A stretch of 64,000 bases of DNA, taken from positions 62,001 to 126,000 of the forward strand of contig NZ_PCOU01000004.1 of the NCBI RefSeq assembly GCF_002979455.1, read 5' to 3'. The notes under the pieces are model-generated. The model ran no database searches. It was not told where the DNA came from and was given only the letters and a program-made list of their open reading frames with translations. Positions 53,716-63,400 of the stretch are shown one piece after another (the first letter of the stretch is position 1; every line of letters begins with the position of its first letter). The DNA is from Chryseobacterium sp. MYb7 (GTDB lineage Bacteria > Bacteroidota > Bacteroidia > Flavobacteriales > Weeksellaceae). The position numbers and the translations under genes are program-made.

Positions 53716-55257
53716 ATGAAAAAATATCTTTTATTGTTTATCATCACATTCTTTGTGATGTCTTGTTCAAAAAAAGTAGAAGTAAAAGGAAAAATTACTG
53801 GAAGCTCATCCTTAGAAAGAATTGAATTTGTAGAAGCTTCAGGAGTAGGAACCCTGCCTTTGATTAATATTGGTTTAGATAAAGACGGAAATTTCTCAGG
53901 AAGCTTTGAAGCTCCTAAAGATGGAATGTACGTAATCAACTATGCAGGAAGACAAAACCTGATCTATCTTGAAGGAGGACAAAAAGTAAATATTTCAGGA
54001 AACGGAGCTACTTTCCCAAATGAATATATAATCACCGGAGATGCTAAAAAGAACAACGACTTCCTTACAGCAAGTATGAAGTTCTTGGCAGACTATGGAA
54101 GCAAAGTTAACTTAGCCGGATTAATGGGCGGAGACGAAGCTGCATTTTTGAAAGGAATGCATAAAGTTGAAGCTGATATTAATAAAAATGTAGACGACTT
54201 AGCAAAGAAAAATAACCCAAGCAAAGGACTTCTTGAATGGAAGAAAAACGATATAAAAGTGACCATTCTTAATTTGCTTGCCAACTATGAGATGTCTCAC
54301 GGACCAATGTCTGGTAACCCATCTTACAAAGCTTCTAAAGCTTTCAAAGATTATGAAACTCAGTTAGAAACTGATAAAGAAGCGATGGTGAAATCAATCC
54401 CTCTTTACAGACAATATCTTCTTGTAAAAATGACTCCGGATTTCCAGAAGTATGCGGAAGCAAACAGCAAAGGAAAAACAGGAATTACAACTTCTGAGAT
54501 GTTTGCTCAGTACTTAAAAACAAAGAAAGATTTATCTCAAACGGCGAAAGACTATCTTTTAGCATTTGTAATGGCTCAGGCTGATATTCATCCAACGACT
54601 ACACCTGCAAACATTGATAAAATCAAAAAAATTATTGATTCAGATATTAAAGATGCTACTATTAAAAGTGATCTTTTAAAAATGCAGGTAGCTATTACAG
54701 GACTTAAAATTGGTGATGCCGCTCCTGAAGCAGCTTTAGCAAAACAAGACGGAAAAGCGTATAACCTTTCTGAAAATAAAGGGAAACCTTATATGCTATT
54801 CTTCTATGCTTCATGGAATCCTTACATCAGTGAAGCTACAGTGCCCGTATTAAAAGAAGTAGTAAACTTCTATAAATCTAAAATGAATTTTGTATTTGTA
54901 AACGTAGACGATACAAAAGATCAGTTCATTAAAACAAGTAACTCTCTTTTAAAAGGAATTCAGGGAGTGAATGTTTACGGAGAAGGAGGTCTTAACTCTG
55001 ATATCGCTAAGAAATATGGAGTATACGGATTCAAATTGCCTTGCTTTGTAATTGTTGATAAAGATGGTAAGATTGCCAGCAGATCATTTGTAAACCTTGG
55101 TGAGCAGGAATTAGTAACGATTCTTGACAAGCAGACAGGTCTTGCAGCTCCAAAAGTAGAGCCAAATGCTCAAATGCAGCCGCAATTACAGCTTGATCCT
55201 TCTGCAATGCAGCAAGCTCCACAGCCAGCAAATCCTCAGCCGGCTCCAACAAAATAG
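53716..55257 (+). CDS. TlpA-like thioredoxin-fold lipoprotein without catalytic cysteines
   Basis: The protein has 513 aa with lipobox VMSC, cysteine at residue 17. Residues about 22-130 are a DUF4369-like beta domain. Residues about 330-460 form the TlpA/AhpC thioredoxin fold (KIGDAAPEAALAKQDGKAYN). Where WCxxC is expected it reads SWNPYISE (W367-N-P-Y-I), so neither redox cysteine remains. The only other cysteine is in KLPCFVIV next to the cis-proline. The C-terminal about 35 residues are Gln/Pro-rich. It may be a structural or binding protein rather than an oxidoreductase. Confidence 0.88.
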   Translation: MKKYLLLFIITFFVMSCSKKVEVKGKITGSSSLERIEFVEASGVGTLPLINIGLDKDGNFSGSFEAPKDGMYVINYAGRQNLIYLEGGQKVNISGNGATFPNEYIITGDAKKNNDFLTASMKFLADYGSKVNLAGLMGGDEAAFLKGMHKVEADINKNVDDLAKKNNPSKGLLEWKKNDIKVTILNLLANYEMSHGPMSGNPSYKASKAFKDYETQLETDKEAMVKSIPLYRQYLLVKMTPDFQKYAEANSKGKTGITTSEMFAQYLKTKKDLSQTAKDYLLAFVMAQADIHPTTTPANIDKIKKIIDSDIKDATIKSDLLKMQVAITGLKIGDAAPEAALAKQDGKAYNLSENKGKPYMLFFYASWNPYISEATVPVLKEVVNFYKSKMNFVFVNVDDTKDQFIKTSNSLLKGIQGVNVYGEGGLNSDIAKKYGVYGFKLPCFVIVDKDGKIASRSFVNLGEQELVTILDKQTGLAAPKVEPNAQMQPQLQLDPSAMQQAPQPANPQPAPTK

Positions 55258-55277
55258 TAAACTTTAACACAGTATAG

Positions 55278-55306
55278 AAACCTTATCTTCGGATAAGGTT
55301 TTTTTT
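55278..55306 (+). terminator. Terminator with UUCG tetraloop
   Basis: AAACCTTATC-TTCG-GATAAGGTTT is followed by a T-run; it closes the thioredoxin-fold lipoprotein gene. Confidence 0.9.
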
Positions 55307-55416
55307 ATTGTATTTTTGCAAACGAAATTGGAACTGAAAGGTTTCACAGTTTATTAGAAAAAATAGAAAATAGATGAAGTATAGAGTAGAAGCTATCTTC
55401 ATCACAAGAAATTGAT

Positions 55417-56823
55417 ATGAGAAAGAAGAAAGATGTAATTCTCGAAAATATTAAACTTTTCGCAGCAGGAGCAAAAGGAGTAGCTATTGGTAAAACTGAA
55501 GAAGGAAAAACTGTTTTGGTTTCCGGTGCGATTCCTGGAGACGTTGTAAATGCAAGAGTTAAAAAATCAAAGTCAAAATATTTTGAGGCTGAAGTAAAAG
55601 AAATTGTTGAAAAATCACCATTCAGAGTTGAACCAAAATGTATTCACTTCGGAACTTGTGGTGGTTGCAAATGGCAGAATATGACCTACGAAAAGCAGCT
55701 TGATTTTAAACAAGAAGAAGTTTACAATAATATTAAAAGAATTGGAGGAATTGAAGATTTTGAAACTGTTCCGATTTTAGGCGCTGAAGAACAATATTTC
55801 TACAGAAATAAAATGGAATTTTCTTTTTCTAATGCGAGATGGCTGACTCAATATGAAATCAGTTCTGAAGAAAACTTCGGAAGCAGAGATGCGCTTGGTT
55901 TCCATATTCCGGGGATGTGGAGTAAGATTTTAGATTTAAAAGAATGCTTCCTTCAGGAAGATCCGTCGAATGCAATTCGTTTGACAGTTAAAAAATTTGC
56001 TGAAAATAAAGGGTTAGATTTCTTTGATGTGAAAAGCCAGGAAGGGTTCCTGAGAACTTTAATGATGAGACAAAACTCTAAAGGAGAATGGATGGTTCTT
56101 TTCCAGCTTTACAGAGAAGAAAAAGAAAACCGTACTCAGCTTTTTGATTATTTGTTAGAGCAATTCCCACAGATAAAAACGTTGGTGTATGCTATTAATC
56201 CTAAGCAGAATGATTCTATTTATGACTTAAATATCAATGTATATTTCGGAGATGGTTACCTTATGGAAGAAATGGACGGATTGAAATTTAAGATAGGACC
56301 AAAATCTTTCTTTCAAACCAACTACAAACAGGCACTGGAATTATATAGAAAAACGCTTGAATTTGCCGATCTAAAAGGTGATGAAGTTGTTTACGATTTA
56401 TACACAGGAACTGGAACAATTGCTCAATACGTAGCAAGAAATGCAAAACAGGTTATTGGAATCGAATCCGTTCAGGAAGCAATTGATGCGGCAATTGAAC
56501 ATGCTGAATTGAATGGTTTAACCAATACAACGTTCTATTGTGGAGATATGAAAAACCTCTTTAATGACGAGTTTTTAGAAAATCATCCAAAAGCAGACGT
56601 ATTGATCACAGATCCACCAAGAGACGGAATGCATCAGAAAGTCGTAGAACAGATCATAAAGCTTTCACCGGAAAAAGTAGTTTATGTAAGCTGTAATTCC
56701 GCAACACAGGCTCGAGACCTTGCTTTGATGAAAGATCATTATACTTTAGTAAAGATCTTACCGGTAGATATGTTCCCGCAGACGCACCATGTTGAGAACA
56801 TAGCGTTGTTGATTAAAAAATAA
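55417..56823 (+). CDS. rlmD: 23S rRNA (uracil-5-)-methyltransferase RlmD
   Basis: The protein has 468 aa. An N-terminal TRAM domain (about residues 1-65) binds RNA. The iron-sulfur ligands are in CIHFGTCGGCKWQ at about residues 75-87. The SAM domain has VYDLYTGTGTIAQYVARNA, ITDPPRDGMHQKV and the nucleophile cysteine in VYVSCNSATQARDL. It methylates a uridine of 23S rRNA (U1939 in E. coli numbering). It is followed by DUF6452 and DUF6048 genes, an order I associate with flavobacteria. Confidence 0.94.
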   Translation: MRKKKDVILENIKLFAAGAKGVAIGKTEEGKTVLVSGAIPGDVVNARVKKSKSKYFEAEVKEIVEKSPFRVEPKCIHFGTCGGCKWQNMTYEKQLDFKQEEVYNNIKRIGGIEDFETVPILGAEEQYFYRNKMEFSFSNARWLTQYEISSEENFGSRDALGFHIPGMWSKILDLKECFLQEDPSNAIRLTVKKFAENKGLDFFDVKSQEGFLRTLMMRQNSKGEWMVLFQLYREEKENRTQLFDYLLEQFPQIKTLVYAINPKQNDSIYDLNINVYFGDGYLMEEMDGLKFKIGPKSFFQTNYKQALELYRKTLEFADLKGDEVVYDLYTGTGTIAQYVARNAKQVIGIESVQEAIDAAIEHAELNGLTNTTFYCGDMKNLFNDEFLENHPKADVLITDPPRDGMHQKVVEQIIKLSPEKVVYVSCNSATQARDLALMKDHYTLVKILPVDMFPQTHHVENIALLIKK

Positions 56824-56898
56824 ATTTATTTAAATTTGAATTTCAAATCGTAATATGAAACGTCAGTTCCATCTGACCAAATAAAATAAAATGTACAG

Positions 56899-57375
56899 AT
56901 GAAGTATTTTAAATTTCTCATAGCAATCTGCTTTTTAGGAATGCTTTTTTCCTGTGGAGGAGATGATGATATTTGCGAAAGTGGAGAAGGAACTCCCAGA
57001 ATGAAGGTAGGTTTCAGAACACTGTCAAACGGAAAAGATACTACTATAGATACGCTGTATGTATCAGTAGACTATGGTGCAGGAAAAGTAGATTTGGGAA
57101 AACTTGCAAAAATTGATTCCCGACTAATTCCTTTGCGGGTAGACAATTCACCTTATACAGATGTTTATTTCAAAACTAGATACAAAGGTCCTGAATCTCA
57201 CGTGAGGGTAAGTTATGGTACAAAATCAACCTATGTGTCTCCCGGATGTGGTATTAAAAAGTATTATGAGAATTTAAGTTCAGAATTAGTAACTCCGAAT
57301 CCTGTTCAGAAAGTGGATGTAGGACAAAATCAAATAGAGAATGAAGACAAGACTAATCTTTACCTTTCTTTTTAG
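56899..57375 (+). CDS. DUF6452-family lipoprotein
   Basis: The protein has 158 aa with lipobox LFSC, cysteine at about residue 19. Conserved blocks are CESGEGTPRMKVGFRT, LYVSVDYGAGK and YVSPGCGIKKYYENL. Function is unknown. Its last 35 nt overlap the start of the DUF6048 gene in another frame, so the two are coupled. The two small families occur together after rlmD. Confidence 0.83.
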   Translation: MKYFKFLIAICFLGMLFSCGGDDDICESGEGTPRMKVGFRTLSNGKDTTIDTLYVSVDYGAGKVDLGKLAKIDSRLIPLRVDNSPYTDVYFKTRYKGPESHVRVSYGTKSTYVSPGCGIKKYYENLSSELVTPNPVQKVDVGQNQIENEDKTNLYLSF

Positions 57376-58006
57376 TTTATTTGGAATAATAAGCTGGGCA
57401 CAAGACAAAAAAAAGGAAGCTGAGAAAAAGGTTCATGAAAAATATGTACCCAATTTTATGGTTGGCCTTGATGTATTGAACACCGGAGCAGGTTTCTTTT
57501 CAGACAGAAAACTGTATCAGGGATTTATTTCTTCAAAAATCAGAGGAAATGTTCACGCTATTGCAGAAGCTGGTTTTGAAAAGAATGTATATCAGAAAAA
57601 TGGTTATGATGCCAAGGCAAGTGGTCCTTTCGTTAAGTTGGGAGCGTTCTATATGCTGGCAAAGGATTCCGAAAATGAATTCAACGGATTTTATGCCGGA
57701 GGAAAAGTGGCCGGATCATTCTATAACCAGGAGTATATGGCTGTTCCGGTACGTGGATTTGGCGGAAGTAACTCTTCAGAAGCTTTTCCTTCATCCTCGC
57801 AGTCTTCTTTTTGGCTGGAAGGAACTATTGGAGGTAGAGTGCAGTTATTCAGTTCCAACTTCTATATTGATGTGAATCTTCAGCCGAGATATATGGTATA
57901 CACCTCTAAGCAGGATGACATCTCTCCGATGATCGTTCCTGGATTTGGAAGAAGTTCTTCAAAATTTAATATGGGATTTGCATGGAATATTGCCTATAAG
58001 TTCTAA
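57341..58006 (+). CDS. DUF6048-family outer-membrane-like protein
   Basis: The protein has 221 aa with a signal peptide (residues 1-20, ending SWAQ). Alternating hydrophobic strands (FMVGLDVLNTGAGFF, GFYAGGKVAGSFY, FNMGFAWNIAYKF) and the aromatic C-terminal residue suggest a small beta barrel in the outer membrane. It starts 35 nt inside the DUF6452 gene, which could be its lipoprotein partner. Confidence 0.82.
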   Translation: MKTRLIFTFLFSLFGIISWAQDKKKEAEKKVHEKYVPNFMVGLDVLNTGAGFFSDRKLYQGFISSKIRGNVHAIAEAGFEKNVYQKNGYDAKASGPFVKLGAFYMLAKDSENEFNGFYAGGKVAGSFYNQEYMAVPVRGFGGSNSSEAFPSSSQSSFWLEGTIGGRVQLFSSNFYIDVNLQPRYMVYTSKQDDISPMIVPGFGRSSSKFNMGFAWNIAYKF

Positions 58007-58029
58007 ATAAAGATACTTTAGATAAATAA

Positions 58030-58063
58030 TAACCCTGGGAAATTTTCTCAGGGTTACTTTTTT
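58030..58063 (+). terminator. Terminator after the rlmD-DUF6452-DUF6048 group
   Basis: TAACCCTG and CAGGGTTA form the core stem, extended inward with a mismatch, and are followed by a T-run. The rest of the 319-nt gap to the next gene is AT-rich and holds a -7 box only. Confidence 0.8.
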
Positions 58064-58296
58064 ATGATTGCCCAATCTTGAAATATATATCTTGAAGTGT
58101 TATTTTATATTTTTAATCATTGTGTGATATATGTTAGTGTATTTATATCGATGTATTCTTTTTATTGAAAGGGATTGTGTGTGTAAATAAGTATCTTAAA
58201 AGTGAATATTCATATAAATAATGGCTTAATATTTGTATTTTGTTATAATTTGCTGATTATTTTTTAAAATATATTATAAGTTTTGTTAAAAACTAA

Positions 58297-58304
58297 TATA
58301 TTTG
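58297..58304 (+). promoter_or_regulatory. -7 element of the M43 protease gene
   Basis: TATATTTG lies 21 nt before the ATG at 58326. Confidence 0.6.
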
Positions 58305-58325
58305 TAAAGTTTATAAAAATTAAAG

Positions 58326-60341
58326 ATGCAAAAATCTACTACTTCAAAATCACTCTTTTTATTACCTTTATTATGTGCTGGTTTAATGAGCGCACAGAAT
58401 ACTGGCTGGACGGGGCAGAAGAAAGAATCTGTTGCCAAATCTCCACAGGAACTTGCGAAAACTAACGGTTTCGACAGGTGTGGTACAACAGAATATGAAG
58501 ACTTCTTAAGAAGACATTTTCCGGGAAGACTTACTACAGAGCAGTTTGAAGATTGGTTGAGACCATTAATTCAAAAAGCTAAGAATGAAAAATCACAAAA
58601 TGGAGGTATTATTACTATTCCTGTAGTTGTTCACGTTATTCATGGTGGACAGGCAGTAGGTACAGCTCCAAATATTGTAGATGAGCAGGTGATGTCTCAG
58701 ATTACAGTAATGAATCAGGATTACCGTAAACTGACGGGAACTCCAGGATTTAATACAAATGCTGTAGGAGCAGACGTACAAATTCAGTTTGCGTTGGCAA
58801 AAGTAGATCCAAACGGAAACCCTACCAATGGAATTGATAGAGTAAACTTATGTCAGTCTTCTTTTAAGAAAGATGCTATTGATGCCTTTGTAAAGCCTGA
58901 AACGATTTGGGATCCTACCCAATATATGAATATGTGGAGTGTGGCATTTGCTTCTCCAAATACGAATTTGTTAGGATATGCTCAGTTCCCGGACGGGTCA
59001 AACCTTCCAGGATTAGACCCACTGGGTGGATATGGTAAAACAGACGGTGTTGTTGCTAACTTTGCTACATTTGGAACCAGTGATTTAAATACTAATGGTA
59101 CTTTCTTGTTATCGGCTCCTTATGATAAAGGAAGAACAATGACTCATGAGGTGGGGCACTTTTTAGGATTAAGACACATCTGGGGAGATGCTACTTGTGG
59201 AGATGACTACTGTGCAGATACACCTACGGCACACACTTCTAATGGTGGTTGTCCTACTAACATTGCAAGTTGTAATGATCCTTTAGTAATGGAAATGGTT
59301 CAAAACTATATGGATTATACCAATGATACCTGTATGAATATCTTTACAATTAATCAAAAAGATAGAATTACAGCGGTTATGAACAATTCTCCTAGAAGAG
59401 CTTCGTTGAAGACTTCAGTTAAAGATATCGCGATTCCTTTATTTGCAAATGATGCGGAGGTTAAATTAGAAAGAACTTGTTCAGCAGTTACTTGTTCAGG
59501 ATCATTGAACGTTCCGGTATCGTTGTTCAACAGAGGAACAGGAGTGCTTACTTCAGCTCAAATCACTTATACAATTAACGGTGTTGCACAAACTCCTTAT
59601 AACTGGACGGGTAGCCTTGCTCAGGATAAGTCTCAGCTGCTTAGCCTTCCGGTTACGGCGGGTACAATGGGTGGGCCAATGACAATCAGCATTAGTACTG
59701 TAAATGGAGGAGCAGATCAAAGAGCTTCCAACAATACAATTAATGATACTTATGTAGGAGGGCCAATGCCAGTTGCTCAGAATGTAGTATTTAATCTTCA
59801 GTTAGATTATTACGGATCTGAAACATCCTGGACATTAAAGAACAGTGCAGGAACTACTGTTTATAGTGGAAGTGGTTATGCAGATCAAACAACGGCTGTT
59901 CTTCCTGCATTGATTACTCAAAACTGGACATTAAGTACAGATGACTGTTATACTTTCACAATTAATGATTCTTATGGAGACGGTATTGCTCTGGATGGAG
60001 GTTATTATAACATCAAAACTACCTCAGGAACTGTTCTGTTATCTGGTGGAAGCTTCACAACTTCTCAAAGAAAAGTGATGAAAGCTCAGACTTTAGGTAC
60101 AAGTGAAGTTGATAAGAAAAATAACTTTGGAATCTATCCAAACCCTGTAAATGATTTCTTAAATGTTACAAAAGTATCTGCTAAGGCTACATTTGAAATT
60201 CATAATGCAGTGGGTCAGCTTGTAAAACAAGGAACAATTGATAACAACAAAGTAAATGTAGGTGAGTTGTTAAGAGGAAATTATATTATTACTGTAAAGG
60301 ATAATAATATTTCAGAAAACTTTAAATTCATCAAAAAATAA
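58326..60341 (+). CDS. Secreted M43-family (pappalysin-type) zinc protease with T9SS sorting domain
   Basis: The protein has 671 aa with a signal peptide (residues 1-22). The pro-region (about 45-95) is followed by ITIPVVVHVIHGG, the start of the M43 domain. The zinc site is HEVGHFLGLRH, residues 274-284. NYMDYTNDTCMNIFT is the Met-turn region. Two further domains (a CARDB-like part near 380-470 and a beta domain) precede the sorting domain: FGIYPNPVNDFLNVTK and ISENFKFIKK at the end. It is exported by T9SS and degrades extracellular protein. Confidence 0.93.
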   Translation: MQKSTTSKSLFLLPLLCAGLMSAQNTGWTGQKKESVAKSPQELAKTNGFDRCGTTEYEDFLRRHFPGRLTTEQFEDWLRPLIQKAKNEKSQNGGIITIPVVVHVIHGGQAVGTAPNIVDEQVMSQITVMNQDYRKLTGTPGFNTNAVGADVQIQFALAKVDPNGNPTNGIDRVNLCQSSFKKDAIDAFVKPETIWDPTQYMNMWSVAFASPNTNLLGYAQFPDGSNLPGLDPLGGYGKTDGVVANFATFGTSDLNTNGTFLLSAPYDKGRTMTHEVGHFLGLRHIWGDATCGDDYCADTPTAHTSNGGCPTNIASCNDPLVMEMVQNYMDYTNDTCMNIFTINQKDRITAVMNNSPRRASLKTSVKDIAIPLFANDAEVKLERTCSAVTCSGSLNVPVSLFNRGTGVLTSAQITYTINGVAQTPYNWTGSLAQDKSQLLSLPVTAGTMGGPMTISISTVNGGADQRASNNTINDTYVGGPMPVAQNVVFNLQLDYYGSETSWTLKNSAGTTVYSGSGYADQTTAVLPALITQNWTLSTDDCYTFTINDSYGDGIALDGGYYNIKTTSGTVLLSGGSFTTSQRKVMKAQTLGTSEVDKKNNFGIYPNPVNDFLNVTKVSAKATFEIHNAVGQLVKQGTIDNNKVNVGELLRGNYIITVKDNNISENFKFIKK

Positions 60342-60362
60342 AGATAATCTTTAAATTTTATT

Positions 60363-60394
60363 AAATCCCCGGGGTCTCTCGGGGATTTCTTTAT
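60363..60394 (+). terminator. Terminator after the M43 protease gene
   Basis: AAATCCCC (60363-60370) pairs with GGGGATTT (60381-60388), followed by a T-rich tail. Confidence 0.8.
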
Positions 60395-60497
60395 TTAAAG
60401 CATAAGTGGAGATATTATCATTTTTTTTCAAAAAAAACATAAATGTAGCGGTAAATTAATAATAAAAAATGATTAGATTTGTCTGATTAATATTATA

Positions 60498-63400
60498 ATG
60501 AAAAACATTATGAAGAAACTCTTTACCTCTTTAATTCTGTTTCTCTGTTTGATTTGCACAGGCTTTGTATCCAAAGTCTCAGCTCAGGCAGGCCAGATCG
60601 GGACAGGAACGGGTACCTCAGTGTATCTCCCAATACGTTCCTATTATGGGTATAGTTATTCCCAGCAGATTTATACTGCTTCGGAAGTTTCGACTGCCAT
60701 TGGTACGTCGACCTATATCACGGCAATAAAGTTTTATTCTACCACCGTTGCAACCTCTCAGGATGTGTATAAGGATTGGGTAGTATACATGGGAAACACC
60801 ACCCAAAATAACTTTGCCTCCCTTACAAACTGGGTTCCTTTAAGTGCCCTTACTCAGGTATATGCCGGAGTCATACCCACTTTAACAAATGGAAACTGGG
60901 TAACTCTTCAATTGGCAACACCATTTTTATGGAATGGAACAGACAATCTTGTGGTTGCTGTAAATGAGAAAACTCCAGGTTATGCATCTTCACCAGGTAC
61001 AGCTTGGGGATCTTATAATGCAGGAGCAAATAGAGGTATGATTTATTATGAAGATTCTGCAAATCCGGATCCTGCTGCACCACCCGCAGCAAAAGACAGA
61101 CTTGCTGATATTCCTAGAGTGCAGTTTGAAAGTCATGCGCTGCCGGCTTGTTCAGCAGCACCACCTACTAACATTACGGTTTCAAACCTTACAACAACTT
61201 CAGCTAATGTAGGCTGGTATCTATCTGCTGGTGCTACTTATGTTGTAAGATACAGACTTTTATCCGGAGGACCGTGGACTACAATTAATGTCACAACTCC
61301 TTTGGTAGGGAACCAGATTATTACTGGATTAACGGAACAGACGGCATACGAAGTTCAGGTAGCTACTGTTTGTGGAGGTTCTACAGGAACCTTCTCTCCA
61401 AGTGTAAACTTTACGACCCCGGCATTAAGTTATTGTGCTTCTGCTGCTACAAGTACTTATATAGATGGATATATTGGCCAGGTTGCAGTGAATGCACAGG
61501 GTGCGCCTTCCATGCTAAGTAATTCTGGTCAAAGTGGATATACAGACTATAGTACAGATCCTACAAGATTGGTTACTTTGGTAAGAGGTGGTACAGGTAC
61601 TGTTTCTGTATCGAAAGTATGGCCGGATTATCAGTATAGCTTCTTAACTGGAGTTTGGATTGACTATAACCGTAATGGTGTTTTTGAAGCTTCTGAAAGA
61701 GTATTGACTTCACCAAGTAATACAACAACTCCGGTTACAGCAACATTTACGGTACCTACCACTGCAAGTGGAAATGTATATACAGGAAACCTGACGACCA
61801 AAATGCGTGTTGTAATGAATGAGTATAGCCCTATTAATGCTTGTGGTACTTATTCTTATGGAGAGACTGAAGATTATGCTGTTAAACTTATTGATTTGTC
61901 AGCATGTACTACAGCTCCACCTTCAAACATTACTGTAAATAACATAACTCCTTCTTCAGCTAATGTTACTTGGACGTCAACTACAGGAGCTACTTATATT
62001 GTAAGATACAGAGTTTCACCTTCTGGTGCTTGGCAGCAGATTACTGTAAATACTCCTTTAATAAGTAACCAATTACTTACAGGATTATTGGAGCAAACTG
62101 CGTACGAAGTTCAGGTAGCTACTGTCTGCGGAGGTACTACAGGTGCCTTCTCACCAAGTGTAAACTTTTCAACTCCGGCTCTTACTTACTGTACAGCAGG
62201 TCCTTCAAGCAATACAGCTACAAGTGGCTATATTAATAATGTAACGGTTACTCCAACGAATGCTCCTATTATGTTGAGCAATTCCGTATCAGATAATTAT
62301 AAAGATTATACAACGGATCCTACAAGAGTCGTTATCTTTGAAAGAGGTTCTGCAAATAATAAAATTTCTGTGAACAAATACTGGCCAGGTACTCCTACAT
62401 CTTATGGAGTTGCAGCTTGGGTAGATTTTAACAGAAATGGAACATTTGAAACTAGTGAGAAGATTCTGAACAGCACTTATAGTACAACTACTCCTGTTAC
62501 CGCTACTTTTGCTGTACCAACAGTTGCCAGTGGAAATGTATATACAGGAACTCTTCCTACCCGTATGCGTGTCGTAATGAGATATTTCGATAATGCTAAC
62601 CCTTGTGGAACATTCACTCAGGGAGAAGTAGAAGATTATCCGGTAAGATTTGTAGATTCTCAACCTTGTACAACTGCTCCTCCAACGGGTATTACAGTAA
62701 ATAATATTTCTGCCACCAATGCGACTGTATCATGGATTTCTACTGTGGGAGCTACTTATACGGTAAGATGGAGAGTAGCACCAAGTGGAGCATGGCAGAC
62801 TGCTACCGTTCCTGCAGGTCAGAACTTCTACGGAATTACTGGTCTTACAGAACAGACGAATTATGAAGTTCAGGTTTCTACAACATGTGGAGGAACTACA
62901 GGAGCTTATTCATCGTCAGTAGCATTTACAACACCACCATTGGCTTATTGTCAGATGACTGGTTCCGGAACCAATGACCATATTTCGAATGTAACGGTTA
63001 CCTCTTCGAACCTTGGAGTTCCACCAATGAATAACACTTCAGTACAGACTAACTATACCAGCTATACGACTCCTGAGACCCTTATTACTTTAGACGTCAA
63101 TTCTCAAAATAATAAAATCTCTGTAGCAAAAGGCTGGACCGGAGCAACCGGAAATGATGCTGTAACTGCATGGCTTGACTTTGACAGAAACGGACAGTTT
63201 ACTGATGCCGAGAGAATCTTAATTTCTCCTGCCAATACAACGACTCCTGTTACTGCTACTTTTGCAGTTCCGTCAACGGCTTATACAGGACCATTGACTA
63301 CTACCCTGAGAGTTGTGCTTAAACGTACAAGTGCTCCGGTAATGTGTCAGAATGCAGTAGATGGAGAAGTAGAAGATTATAGAGTAAGAATAAGACCTTG

